Assembly (NCBI RefSeq): GCF_051954455.1
Contig: NZ_JBQCHS010000024.1
Span: forward strand, 1-64,000
Length of the DNA stretch: 64,000 nucleotides
Source: Pseudolysinimonas sp051954455
GTDB taxonomy: Bacteria; Actinomycetota; Actinomycetes; Actinomycetales; Microbacteriaceae
Direction: 5' to 3'
The translations under genes and the position numbers were made by a program. The notes beneath the pieces were generated by a model that saw only the letters and a list, made by a program, of their open reading frames with translations, did not search any database and was not told the origin of the DNA. Shown here in pieces: positions 17,001 through 24,909 of this stretch (its first letter is position 1; each line of letters opens with the position of its first letter).

Positions 17001-18203
17001 CTAGACGAACGCCGCCACCCCCGTGATCGCCCGCCCCACGATCAACGTGTTCATCTCCCGCGTCCCCTCGTAGGAGTACAGCGCCTCCGCGTCCGCGAAG
17101 AAGCGGGCGACGTCATAGTCGAGCACGATGCCGTTGCCGCCCATCGACTCGCGGGCCCAGGCGACGGTCTCGCGCATGCGCGACCCTGCGTACTCCTTGG
17201 CGAGGGCGGCGTGCTCGTCGCGCTGCACGCCCTGGTCGAGCATCTGCGAGACACGGGTGCACATCGCGATCGACGCCGTGATGTTGCCGAGCATCTTGGC
17301 GTAGTGCTCCTGGATCAGCTGGAACGAGTGCAGCGGCCGCCCGAACTGCTGACGGGTGGCGCCGTACCCGACCGCGCCCTCGTACGCGCCGACGGCGACG
17401 CCGACCATCGCCCACGCGACCTCGGCGCGGGTGAGGCGCAGCACGCCGGCGGTCTCGCGGAACGAGTTGCCGTTCTGCAGTCGCGAGGACTCGGGCACGC
17501 GCACGCCGTCGAGGGTGATGTCGGCGTTCTGCACGATCCGCAGCGCCTGCTTGTTCTCGATCCTCGTGGCGCTCCACCCGGCGGAGTCCGTCGGCACGAT
17601 GAAGCCCTTCACCTGGTCGTCCTCGGCCGACTTCGCCCAGACGATCGCGTGGGTCGCGATGGTGCCGTTGCCGATCCAGCGCTTGGACCCGGTGATCACC
17701 CAGTCGTCGCCGTCGCGGGTCGCGACCGTGCGCAGGCCGCGGGCGCTGTCGGATCCGGAGAGCGGTTCCGTGAGCGCGAAGCAGCCGAGTGCCTCCGCGC
17801 GCGCGAACCGCGGCAGCCACTCGGCGCGCTGCTCGGGCGAGCCGGCGACGCCGAGCGATCCCATGACGAGGCCGTTCTGCATTCCGACGAGGGTCGCGAT
17901 CGACGCGTCGACCCGCGCGAGCTCGAGCGCCACCCAGCCGCGGAACACGGCCGAGTTCTCGAACGGGCGGGTCTCCTCCCACGGCAGTCCGAACACGCCG
18001 AGCTCTGCGAGCCCGTCGACCACCGAACGCGGGAACCACGCGGCGCGCGCCCAGTGGTCGTTCGCGATCGGCTTCACCTCGGCCTCGAGGAACTCGCGCA
18101 GCCGGGCCAGGAAGTCCTGCTCCTGCGGTGTGAGCAGCTCCTCCGAGCGGTAGAAGTCGGCGGCGAGCGGGGCCAGGGTGCGCAGGGGGGCGTCGGTCGT
18201 CAT
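17001..18203 (-). CDS. Acyl-CoA dehydrogenase, glutaryl-CoA dehydrogenase-like
   Basis: 400 residues, an FAD enzyme that desaturates an acyl-CoA. FALTEPLSGSDSA and WVITGSKRWIGNG are the classic acyl-CoA dehydrogenase FAD and substrate regions. The C-terminal YEGTREMNTLIVGRAITGVAAF carries the catalytic Glu in the YEGT pattern of glutaryl-CoA dehydrogenases. ARESMGGNGI is the family Gly loop. The ATG at 18203 sits 7 bases after a TATCGT -10 (leaderless). It stands alone between the CAP protein and divergent manA. Other acyl-CoA substrates remain possible. Confidence 0.88.
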   Translation of the reverse strand: MTTDAPLRTLAPLAADFYRSEELLTPQEQDFLARLREFLEAEVKPIANDHWARAAWFPRSVVDGLAELGVFGLPWEETRPFENSAVFRGWVALELARVDASIATLVGMQNGLVMGSLGVAGSPEQRAEWLPRFARAEALGCFALTEPLSGSDSARGLRTVATRDGDDWVITGSKRWIGNGTIATHAIVWAKSAEDDQVKGFIVPTDSAGWSATRIENKQALRIVQNADITLDGVRVPESSRLQNGNSFRETAGVLRLTRAEVAWAMVGVAVGAYEGAVGYGATRQQFGRPLHSFQLIQEHYAKMLGNITASIAMCTRVSQMLDQGVQRDEHAALAKEYAGSRMRETVAWARESMGGNGIVLDYDVARFFADAEALYSYEGTREMNTLIVGRAITGVAAFV

Positions 18204-18210
18204 GCGCGCG

Positions 18211-18216
18211 ACGATA
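18211..18216 (-). promoter_or_regulatory. -10 element, leaderless promoter
   Basis: TATCGT on the minus strand, 7 bases before the ATG at 18203. Confidence 0.65.
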
Positions 18217-18281
18217 CGGTGGGCTCGCGCCCCGCCCAACTCGATTGGCGGTGTGCTCCAACACCTCCGGGAGGCCCCTTC

Positions 18282-19382
18282 GTGTTCGTGGAGATCACCA
18301 ACACACCGCGGGATTATGCGTGGGGTTCCCCCAGCGCGATCCCCGAGCTCCTGGGGCGGGAGCCGAGCGGCGGCCCGGAGGCGGAGCTCTGGCTCGGGGC
18401 GCACCCGGGCTCGCCCGCGCGGCTGGTCGGGCGTGACGAGACGCTGCGCGATGTCGCACCGCGACTTCCGTTCCTGCTCAAGGTGCTCGCCGCCGCGTCG
18501 CCCCTGTCGCTCCAGGCGCACCCGACGATCGCACAGGCGGAGGAGGGGTTCGCCCGCGAGGAGGCCGCCGGGGTGCCGCTCGACGCGCCGTCCCGCAACT
18601 ACAAGGACCGGCTCCACAAGCCCGAGATGATCTACGCGCTCTCGGACCCGTTCCGCGCGCTGTCGGGGTTCCGCCCGGCGGAGGAGACCCGCACCGTGCT
18701 CGAACCCGTCGCCGGTGATGAGCGGATCGCGCCGCTCCTCGACCGGCTCCGCACCGACGCCGACCTGCGGGCGACGTTCGAGTGGCTCATCACGGGCGGC
18801 GACGACGTCGACGACCTGGTCGCGGCGCTCGTCGAGACCTCGTCGGTCGCGGACGACGTCGCCTGGGACACCGTGCGGCGGCTCTCGGAGGCGTACCCGG
18901 GCGACCCGGGGATCGCGATCTCGCTCCTCCTGCACACGGCGGTGCTGCAGCCGGGCGATGCGCTCTACCTCCCGGCCGGCAACATCCATGCCTATCTCGA
19001 GGGAGTCGGTGTGGAGCTCATGGCGGCCTCCGACAACGTGCTGCGCGGCGGTCTCACCCCGAAGCACGTCGACGTGCCGGAGCTGCTGCGGGTGCTCGAC
19101 TTCACGCCGCGGCCCGTGCCGTACCTCGTGCCGGACGAGCCGGCGCCGGGGGTGCGGGTGTTCCGGCCCGACGTGCCGGACTTCGTCATGACGGTGGTCG
19201 ACGGGGTCGAGACGGAGGTCCCGCTCGCCGGCGACGCGATCGTGCTGTGCGTGCGGGGGGAGTCGCGCATCTCGGGAGGACCGAGCGTCGAGCGCGGGCA
19301 CGCGGTGTTCGTCGGCGGGGAGTCGGCGGTGCGGATTTCGGGCGATGGCCTCGCCTTCGTCGCGACCGGAACACGACGTTGA
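18282..19382 (+). CDS. manA: Mannose-6-phosphate isomerase, class I
   Basis: 366 residues. It interconverts fructose-6-phosphate and mannose-6-phosphate, feeding GDP-mannose and cell-wall mannan synthesis. Zinc ligands are visible in SLQAHPT (Gln, His), HKPEMIYAL (Glu) and GNIHAYLEG (His). The N-terminus NTPRDYAWGS is typical. The GTG at 18282 is favoured because GGGAGG lies 7 bases upstream; another GTG follows at 18288. In mycobacteria manA also lies in the neighbourhood of whiB2 and sahH, which fits this block. Confidence 0.93.
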   Translation: MFVEITNTPRDYAWGSPSAIPELLGREPSGGPEAELWLGAHPGSPARLVGRDETLRDVAPRLPFLLKVLAAASPLSLQAHPTIAQAEEGFAREEAAGVPLDAPSRNYKDRLHKPEMIYALSDPFRALSGFRPAEETRTVLEPVAGDERIAPLLDRLRTDADLRATFEWLITGGDDVDDLVAALVETSSVADDVAWDTVRRLSEAYPGDPGIAISLLLHTAVLQPGDALYLPAGNIHAYLEGVGVELMAASDNVLRGGLTPKHVDVPELLRVLDFTPRPVPYLVPDEPAPGVRVFRPDVPDFVMTVVDGVETEVPLAGDAIVLCVRGESRISGGPSVERGHAVFVGGESAVRISGDGLAFVATGTRR

Positions 19383-19383
19383 T

Positions 19384-19409
19384 CTCGCTGCATCCGGAAC
19401 ACCAGCGAG
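19384..19409 (+). terminator. Hairpin after manA, no U-tract
   Basis: CTCGCTG (19384-19390) pairs perfectly with CAGCGAG (19403-19409), loop 12, starting two bases after the manA stop. There is no T-run, so termination is uncertain. Confidence 0.35.
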
Positions 19410-19432
19410 CGAAGGCGAGGAGGACTCGACGC

Positions 19433-19438
19433 TAAGAT
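19433..19438 (+). promoter_or_regulatory. -10 element, leaderless promoter
   Basis: TAAGAT, 6 bases, then GTG at 19445. One of the best -10 matches in the window. Confidence 0.7.
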
Positions 19439-19444
19439 CGAGCC

Positions 19445-20497
19445 GTGCGTCGAGGTGTTTCCATCGTCATCACCGCCATCACGGCAGTCATCCTTCTTGC
19501 AGGGTGCGCGGTGGCTCCCGTCGCCCGTCATGTCGCCACCCGCAGCCCGTCTCCGACCCCCAGCGTCGCGCCGGCGACGGCGCCCTCCCCGCGACTTCCC
19601 ATCAGTTGTCCGCGGCTCCTCGCCACCGCGGAGTTGCAGGCCCTTCTGGTCGATCCGATCTCGGTCCGAGACGACGGGACAGCGCCTCACGACTTCCAGG
19701 GAGCCGTGCTCGACCAGGCGGGCGGTCTCGCGTGCGCATGGGGCGGAGAAGACAGGACCGACTCGACCTACAACACGGGGCTGACGCTGACTCTGCTCCC
19801 CGATGCGACGGCCGACTTCGCGGCCTTCCAGAGGGACCCGTATCTGAACGGCAACAACGCACCGACCGTCGGGGCGGCTTCCGTGATCCATTGCAATGGG
19901 CCGCAGGCGCCGTGTCTCGGCGACGTCCTCGTCGGAGCAACCTGGCTGGAGTTCACCTACTCCGATGCCGGGCGGGCCGCCGACCCCACGTCGGCGGTCG
20001 TCGCGCTGCTCACGAGCATCGCGAGCCGGGTCCAGGGACTGATCCCGGCGCCTCATTGGGAGCCGCCGGCGTCTGCCGCTTCGGCGGTTGACTGCTCCGA
20101 TGCCGCCGGTTCCGCCCTCGTGGGGATTCCGGTGAGTTCGACCCCGCAGGATCCGGGACTTGTCTCGCTGGGCTCCGCAGCGGCCCGCCGAGCCGGCGTC
20201 GTCGGGTGCGAGTGGGGGGCGGAGGACGCGGCCGCCTCCGCGGCGGTCGGCCTGCTGCCCGGTGGCGCGTGGGCGTTCGCCCCGATGGCGGCGACATCGC
20301 CCGCTGTTCCGCTCGTCGGTCCGCTCGTGCCCTCGAGTGTCGAGTGGAGCGACGGGGCTCTGAGCGGCTGCGGTGACGGCTGCGACGGAATCATCTCGGT
20401 GCGGGGCAGCCTCGTCTTCGTCAACGCGGCGGGCGTGGACCCCGCCGGATTCCCCGCGATGTTGTCGCGAGTCCGGCCGCTGGTCACTTCCGGCTGA
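19445..20497 (+). CDS. Lipoprotein of unknown function with duplicated domain
   Basis: 350 residues. A signal helix ends in a lipobox LLAGC (lipidated Cys21), and a Ser/Pro/Thr linker runs to about residue 52. Two units of about 140 residues follow. Unit 1 runs from C55 with CAWGGED at 97-103, Cys pair 150/157 and LLTSIASRVQGL. Unit 2 runs from C217 with CEWGAED at 255-261, Cys pair 309/313 and MLSRVRPL. Four Cys per unit suggest two disulfides in each (inference). I do not recognise the family. Its own leaderless promoter (TAAGAT) separates it from manA. It may be a surface-exposed binding protein. Confidence 0.75.
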   Translation: MRRGVSIVITAITAVILLAGCAVAPVARHVATRSPSPTPSVAPATAPSPRLPISCPRLLATAELQALLVDPISVRDDGTAPHDFQGAVLDQAGGLACAWGGEDRTDSTYNTGLTLTLLPDATADFAAFQRDPYLNGNNAPTVGAASVIHCNGPQAPCLGDVLVGATWLEFTYSDAGRAADPTSAVVALLTSIASRVQGLIPAPHWEPPASAASAVDCSDAAGSALVGIPVSSTPQDPGLVSLGSAAARRAGVVGCEWGAEDAAASAAVGLLPGGAWAFAPMAATSPAVPLVGPLVPSSVEWSDGALSGCGDGCDGIISVRGSLVFVNAAGVDPAGFPAMLSRVRPLVTSG

Positions 20498-20518
20498 GAA
20501 CGAAGGCGCTCCGCTCGC

Positions 20519-20524
20519 TAGCGT
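20519..20524 (+). promoter_or_regulatory. -10 element, leaderless promoter of galE
   Basis: TAGCGT, 7 bases, then ATG at 20532. Confidence 0.65.
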
Positions 20525-20531
20525 TGTCCTC

Positions 20532-21497
20532 ATGACCTGGCTCGTGACCGGCGGCGCCGGCTACATCGGTGCGCACGTGGTCCGCTCCCTCCTCGAGGCG
20601 GGGCTCGATCCGATCGTGATCGACGATCTGTCGAGCGGCCACGAGGAGTTCGTGCCCGCCAGCGTCCCGTTCGTGCGCGGCAGCATCCTCGACGGCGCGC
20701 TCGTGCTGCGGGCGCTCGAGGAGCACCGCGTCACGGGCGTCATCCACGTCGCCGGGTTCAAGTACGCCGGGGTCTCGGTGCAGCGCCCGCTGCACACCTA
20801 CGAGCAGAACGTGACCGGGATGGCCGTGCTGCTCGGCGCGATGCAGGAGCGCGGCGTCGACCGCATCGTCTTCTCGTCGAGCGCGGCCGTGTACGGCACG
20901 CCCGACGTCGACCTGGTGACCGAGGACACGCCGAAGGCTCCGGAGTCGCCCTACGGCGAGTCGAAGCTCGTGGGGGAGTGGCTGCTGCGCGACCAGGAGG
21001 TGGCCGCGGGCCTGCGCCACACGAGCCTCCGCTACTTCAACGTCGTCGGCTCCGGAACCCCCGACGTCTACGACACCAGCCCGCACAACCTCTTCCCCAA
21101 GGTCTTCGACGCGCTCGTCGAGGAGCGCACGCCGGTCATCAACGGCGGCGACTACCCGACGCCGGACGGCACCAACGTCCGCGACTACCTGCACGTCGCC
21201 GACCTCGCCACGGCGCATGTCGTGGCGGCGCAGCAGCTGGATGCGGGCGAGCCGCTGGAGCCCGCCTACAACCTGGGCAGCGGCGACGGCGTCTCGGTCG
21301 CCGAGATCATGGCGGCGATGGCGCGGGTGACCGGTATCGACTTCGCGCCGGAGATCGGCCCGCGGCGACCCGGCGACCCGGCGCGGATCGTGGCGAGCGG
21401 CGAGCTCGCGGCGCGCGACCTCGACTGGGCGATGCGGCACTCGATCGACGACATGGTGCGGAGCGCCTGGGAGGCGCGCGTCGCCCACCGGGATTGA
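20532..21497 (+). CDS. galE: UDP-glucose 4-epimerase
   Basis: 321 residues of the extended SDR fold. MTWLVTGGAGYIGAHV is the NAD loop, VIDDLSSGH and HVAGFKYAGVSVQRP are GalE signatures, and SSSAAVYG with SPYGESKL supply the catalytic Ser and Tyr-x3-Lys. NVRDYLHVADLA is the family C-terminal motif. It supplies UDP-galactose for wall or capsule polymers. The ATG at 20532 fits the leaderless -10 at 20519-20524. A likely terminator follows at 21518. Confidence 0.93.
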   Translation: MTWLVTGGAGYIGAHVVRSLLEAGLDPIVIDDLSSGHEEFVPASVPFVRGSILDGALVLRALEEHRVTGVIHVAGFKYAGVSVQRPLHTYEQNVTGMAVLLGAMQERGVDRIVFSSSAAVYGTPDVDLVTEDTPKAPESPYGESKLVGEWLLRDQEVAAGLRHTSLRYFNVVGSGTPDVYDTSPHNLFPKVFDALVEERTPVINGGDYPTPDGTNVRDYLHVADLATAHVVAAQQLDAGEPLEPAYNLGSGDGVSVAEIMAAMARVTGIDFAPEIGPRRPGDPARIVASGELAARDLDWAMRHSIDDMVRSAWEARVAHRD

Positions 21498-21517
21498 GTG
21501 ACGGACCCTCGGTTCTG

Positions 21518-21537
21518 ACCCCCGTTCGAGGGGTTTT
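21518..21537 (+). terminator. Rho-independent terminator after galE
   Basis: ACCCC ... GGGGT stem of 5 bp with a small loop, followed directly by TTTT, 20 bases after the galE stop. Confidence 0.5.
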
Positions 21538-21590
21538 CGCGGCGCGTCGTGACGACACGCCGCCGGAGGCAGCCAATATGCTCCGCCGGC

Positions 21591-21620
21591 TTGACTCGGG
21601 GGTAATCACACCGCTGTAAT
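21591..21620 (+). promoter_or_regulatory. Promoter of whiB2
   Basis: TTGACT (21591-21596), 18-base spacer, TGTAAT (21615-21620). This is the most canonical -35/-10 pair in the window. It implies a leader of about 52 bases before the ATG at 21679. An inverted repeat GTAAT ... ATTAC (21602-21606 and 21619-21623) overlaps the -10 and could be an operator. Confidence 0.6.
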
Positions 21621-21678
21621 TACTGGCATGACGGCGAGCAGGGGGCGCGCCGCAGACGCGAGGGAGAGGGACATGACG

Positions 21679-22002
21679 ATGAGCGAATTCCGCCCGTCCG
21701 TCCCGGAGGACTGGTTCGTCGACCCGGTTCGCCTGGGCATGCCGAAGGTCCGCCCGTCCGTCGTGATCGACGAGGAGGACGCGCTCTCCTGGCAGGCCGA
21801 CGCCCTCTGCGCGCAGACCGACCCCGAGGCCTTCTTCCCGGAGAAGGGCGGCTCGACCCGCGACGCGAAGCGGATCTGCACCACCTGCGAGGTCAAGGCC
21901 GAGTGCCTCGAGTACGCCCTGCAGAACGACGAGCGCTTCGGCATCTGGGGCGGGCTCTCCGAGCGGGAGCGCCGTCGCCTCCGCCGGGCCCGCACCGCGT
22001 AG
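21679..22002 (+). CDS. whiB2: WhiB-family transcriptional regulator, WhiB2/WhmD type
   Basis: 107 residues. WhiB proteins bind a [4Fe-4S] cluster and the principal sigma factor; WhiB2/WhmD members control septation and growth. The four Cys are in ALCAQTD, RICTTC and AEC, then the invariant GIWGGLSERERRRLRR turn and basic tail. The PEAFFPEKGGSTRDAKRIC stretch identifies the WhiB2 group. The ATG at 21679 has a G-rich ribosome site (GGGAGAGGG) 8 bases away; an ATG six bases earlier has it only 2 bases away. The following genes match the actinobacterial whiB2 neighbourhood. Confidence 0.92.
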   Translation: MSEFRPSVPEDWFVDPVRLGMPKVRPSVVIDEEDALSWQADALCAQTDPEAFFPEKGGSTRDAKRICTTCEVKAECLEYALQNDERFGIWGGLSERERRRLRRARTA

Positions 22003-22091
22003 CCGTCCCGCCCCGGGCGACGACCGCAGCGGAGAACCGCTCGAGTTCCTTCTCCCGCGCGCGCCGCGTCACCGTCGCGCCGTGCCGCGCC

Positions 22092-22097
22092 TAGCCT
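22092..22097 (+). promoter_or_regulatory. -10 element, leaderless promoter
   Basis: TAGCCT, 7 bases, then ATG at 22105. Confidence 0.65.
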
Positions 22098-22104
22098 CGA
22101 CCCG

Positions 22105-24909
22105 ATGCAGCCCCGAGTCACCGCGATCGTCGTCGTGCGCAACGGCGCCAGGTGGCTCGATCGCACCATCGCGGCGGTCGCCGCCCAGACCCGTCCGGTC
22201 GACGCGGTCGTCTGGTTGGATGCCGGCTCGACCGACGAGGGACGCGAGCGGATGCCGGAGGGCACGATCCGCGCCCCCGCCCAGCCGTTCGGCGCCTCCG
22301 TCGCGACCGCGCAGCGCTACGTCGCCGGCCCCGGCGGGCCCGACGACTGGCTGTGGCTGCTGCGCGCCGACACCGCGCCGGAGCCGGATGCGCTCGAGCG
22401 CCTCCTCGCCGCGGTCGAGGTCGCGCCCTCGGTCGCGATCGCGGGTCCCAAGCTCGTCGACCCGGACGACCGCGGCATCATCCGGTCGTTCGGCGAGAGC
22501 CTGACCCCGCTGGGCGCCACCGTGCGCCTCGTCGAGGACGAGCTCGACCAGGCACAGCACGATCGCGAGTCCGACGTGCTCGGCGTGACGGACGCCGGCA
22601 TGCTGGTCCGCCGCGGCGTCCTCCACGATCTCGACGGGTTCGACCCGGGGCTCCCGACCGCCGACGCCGGCCTCGACCTCTCGATCCGCGCCCGTCTCGC
22701 CGGGCACCGCGTCGTGCGCATCGCCGACGCCCGGGTCTCGGCCGCGCTCGCCCCCGAGGACGTCGGGCGTCGCCGTCCGCGCGGCGGCGGAGCGAGGCGT
22801 CGCATCGGCCGCACCGCGCAGCTGCATCGGCGCCTCGTGTACGCGCCCGCGGCCGCGCTGGCGATCCACTGGCTCTCGCTCGTGCCGCTCGCGATCCTCC
22901 GCTCGATCGGGCAGCTCCTGGCCAAGCGTCCCGGCGCGGTCGCCGGCGAGATCGCGGCCGCCTTCGCCGCGGCCTTCGCGGGCAACGTCCCCGCCGCGCG
23001 ACGACGGCTCCGGCGCGGCCGGCGGATCGGCTGGAACGCGCTCGCACCCCTCCGCGTGCCGCGCGACGAACTCCGCGAGCGGCGGGCGACCGCGCGGGAG
23101 CGCGCGGCGGAGGCCGCCGGTCCCGAGCTCGTTCGCGCCTCCTTCCTCTCCGGCGGGCTCGCCGTCACGGTCCTCGCCGCGGTCGTCGGCGTCGCGCTCT
23201 CGTGGCGCCTGTTCTCGGCGACGGCACTCGAGGGCGGGGCGCTCCGCCCGCTCGCCGACGTCGGCACGATGTGGGCGCGCATCGGCTGGGGCCCGCGTCC
23301 CGCCGGTGCGGGTCTCACCGGGCCGTCGGACCCGTTCAGCGCCATCCTCGCGGTGCTCGGCAGCCTCACCCCGTGGAACCCCTCGCTCGCCCTCGTGCTC
23401 CTGTGGATCACCGCGCTTCCGCTCTCCGCGCTCGGCGCCTGGTGGGCGGCCACGCGGGTGAGCTCCCGTGCCTGGCCGCCCGCGCTCGCCGCGGCGCTGT
23501 GGGCGCTCGCCCCGCCGCTGCTCGTCGGGCTCGACGCCGGACGGCCGGGCGCGGTCATCGCCCACCTGCTCCTCCCGTGGCTCGCCCTCGCGGTCCTCGA
23601 GGGCGCCCGCTCGTGGAGCGCCGCCGCGACCGGGTCGCTCCTGTTCGCCGCGATCGTCGCCGCGGCGCCGATCCTCGCGCCGGCCCTCGTGCTCGCGATC
23701 GTGGCGTGGGCGGTCGCCCGGCCGTGGGGCATGGTCCGGATCCTCGGCACGTTCATCCCCGCCGCCGCCCTCTTCGCGCCGCTCGTCGTCGCGCAGGTGC
23801 AGCGCGGCCATCCGCTCGCGCTGCTCGCGGACCCGGGCGTCGCGCTCCCCTCGGCGGAGCCGACCGGCTGGCGGCTGCTGCTCGGGCACCCGACGGCGTC
23901 GACCGGCTGGGAGCCTATCGTCACGGCCCTCGGCATCCCGCCGGTCTTCGGCGGGCTGCTGCCCGCGATCCTGCTGGCACCGCTCGCCGTCCTCGCGCTC
24001 CTCGCGCTCTTCCTGCCCGGCTCGCGCCGCGCGATCCCCGCGCTTGTCCTCGCGCTGGTCGGGCTCGCGACGGCCGTCGCCGCCGTACACCTCGGCATCG
24101 CGAACGCCGACGGCCAGGTCGTGACCCCCTGGGCGGGCAGCGCCCTCAGCCTCTACTGGCTCGGGCTGGTCGCGGCCGCGGTGGTCGGCCTCGATGCGCT
24201 CGGCCGTGCCGCCGTGGGCGTCGGCGTCGCCGGTCTCCTCGCCGCCGCGATCGCCGTCGCCCCGGTGGCGGCTCTGCCCGCGCTCGGGGCGTCGAGCGTC
24301 GAAGCGGGCGACGGGCGGATGCTGCCCGCGCTCGTCGCGGCTGCGACGGGCCCCCATCCCCAGCTCGGCACGCTCGTGCTCACCCCGCAGCCGGACGGCT
24401 CCCTCGCCGCCGACGTGGAACGCGGCGCCGGTACCACGCTCGACGGGGAGTCGACGCTCTGGTCGACGCGGCGGGAGCTCGACGCGACCTCGCGCGAGGT
24501 CGCGCGGCTCGCGGGCAACCTCGCCTCGCAGAGCGGCGCCGACGTGCGGAGCGGCCTGCAGCGGGAGCAGATCGCCTTCGTCGTGGTCGCACCGACGCCG
24601 GCGGGCGCCACGCCCGCCCAGCAGGACCTCGCCCAGCGCGCCGCCGAGGCGCTCGACGGCGACCCCGCACTGCAGGCGGTCGGCACGACCGACCTGGGTT
24701 CGCTGTGGCGGTTCGCCGATGTGCGGATCGCGCCGACCGTGGCGGCGGCCCGGACGCCGCTCGGCACGGCGGTGCTCATCGGCCAGGGCGTCGTCATCGC
24801 GCTCGCGTTGCTGCTCGCCATCCCGACCGGCCGCCGTCGCCGGGTGGTGCAGGAGGCGACCTCGTCGCACGACGACCCGGCCGACACCTTCGACGAGGAC
24901 GACCAATGA
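22105..24909 (+). CDS. Family 2 glycosyltransferase fused to large membrane domain
   Basis: 934 residues. The N-terminal 230 form a GT2 domain (VTAIVVVRNGARWLDRTIAAVAAQTRP, LLRADTAPEPDALERLL with the acidic pair). About a dozen hydrophobic helices span residues 240-740, followed by an extracytoplasmic-looking region (750-880), a last helix (LIGQGVVIALALLLAI) and an acidic tail ending DEDDQ. Actinobacteria conserve this protein between whiB2 and a DUF5719 gene. It presumably adds sugars at the membrane for the cell envelope, but no substrate is known to me. Its stop overlaps the next ATG as ATGA. The start is set by the leaderless -10 at 22092. Confidence 0.85.
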   Translation: MQPRVTAIVVVRNGARWLDRTIAAVAAQTRPVDAVVWLDAGSTDEGRERMPEGTIRAPAQPFGASVATAQRYVAGPGGPDDWLWLLRADTAPEPDALERLLAAVEVAPSVAIAGPKLVDPDDRGIIRSFGESLTPLGATVRLVEDELDQAQHDRESDVLGVTDAGMLVRRGVLHDLDGFDPGLPTADAGLDLSIRARLAGHRVVRIADARVSAALAPEDVGRRRPRGGGARRRIGRTAQLHRRLVYAPAAALAIHWLSLVPLAILRSIGQLLAKRPGAVAGEIAAAFAAAFAGNVPAARRRLRRGRRIGWNALAPLRVPRDELRERRATARERAAEAAGPELVRASFLSGGLAVTVLAAVVGVALSWRLFSATALEGGALRPLADVGTMWARIGWGPRPAGAGLTGPSDPFSAILAVLGSLTPWNPSLALVLLWITALPLSALGAWWAATRVSSRAWPPALAAALWALAPPLLVGLDAGRPGAVIAHLLLPWLALAVLEGARSWSAAATGSLLFAAIVAAAPILAPALVLAIVAWAVARPWGMVRILGTFIPAAALFAPLVVAQVQRGHPLALLADPGVALPSAEPTGWRLLLGHPTASTGWEPIVTALGIPPVFGGLLPAILLAPLAVLALLALFLPGSRRAIPALVLALVGLATAVAAVHLGIANADGQVVTPWAGSALSLYWLGLVAAAVVGLDALGRAAVGVGVAGLLAAAIAVAPVAALPALGASSVEAGDGRMLPALVAAATGPHPQLGTLVLTPQPDGSLAADVERGAGTTLDGESTLWSTRRELDATSREVARLAGNLASQSGADVRSGLQREQIAFVVVAPTPAGATPAQQDLAQRAAEALDGDPALQAVGTTDLGSLWRFADVRIAPTVAAARTPLGTAVLIGQGVVIALALLLAIPTGRRRRVVQEATSSHDDPADTFDEDDQ

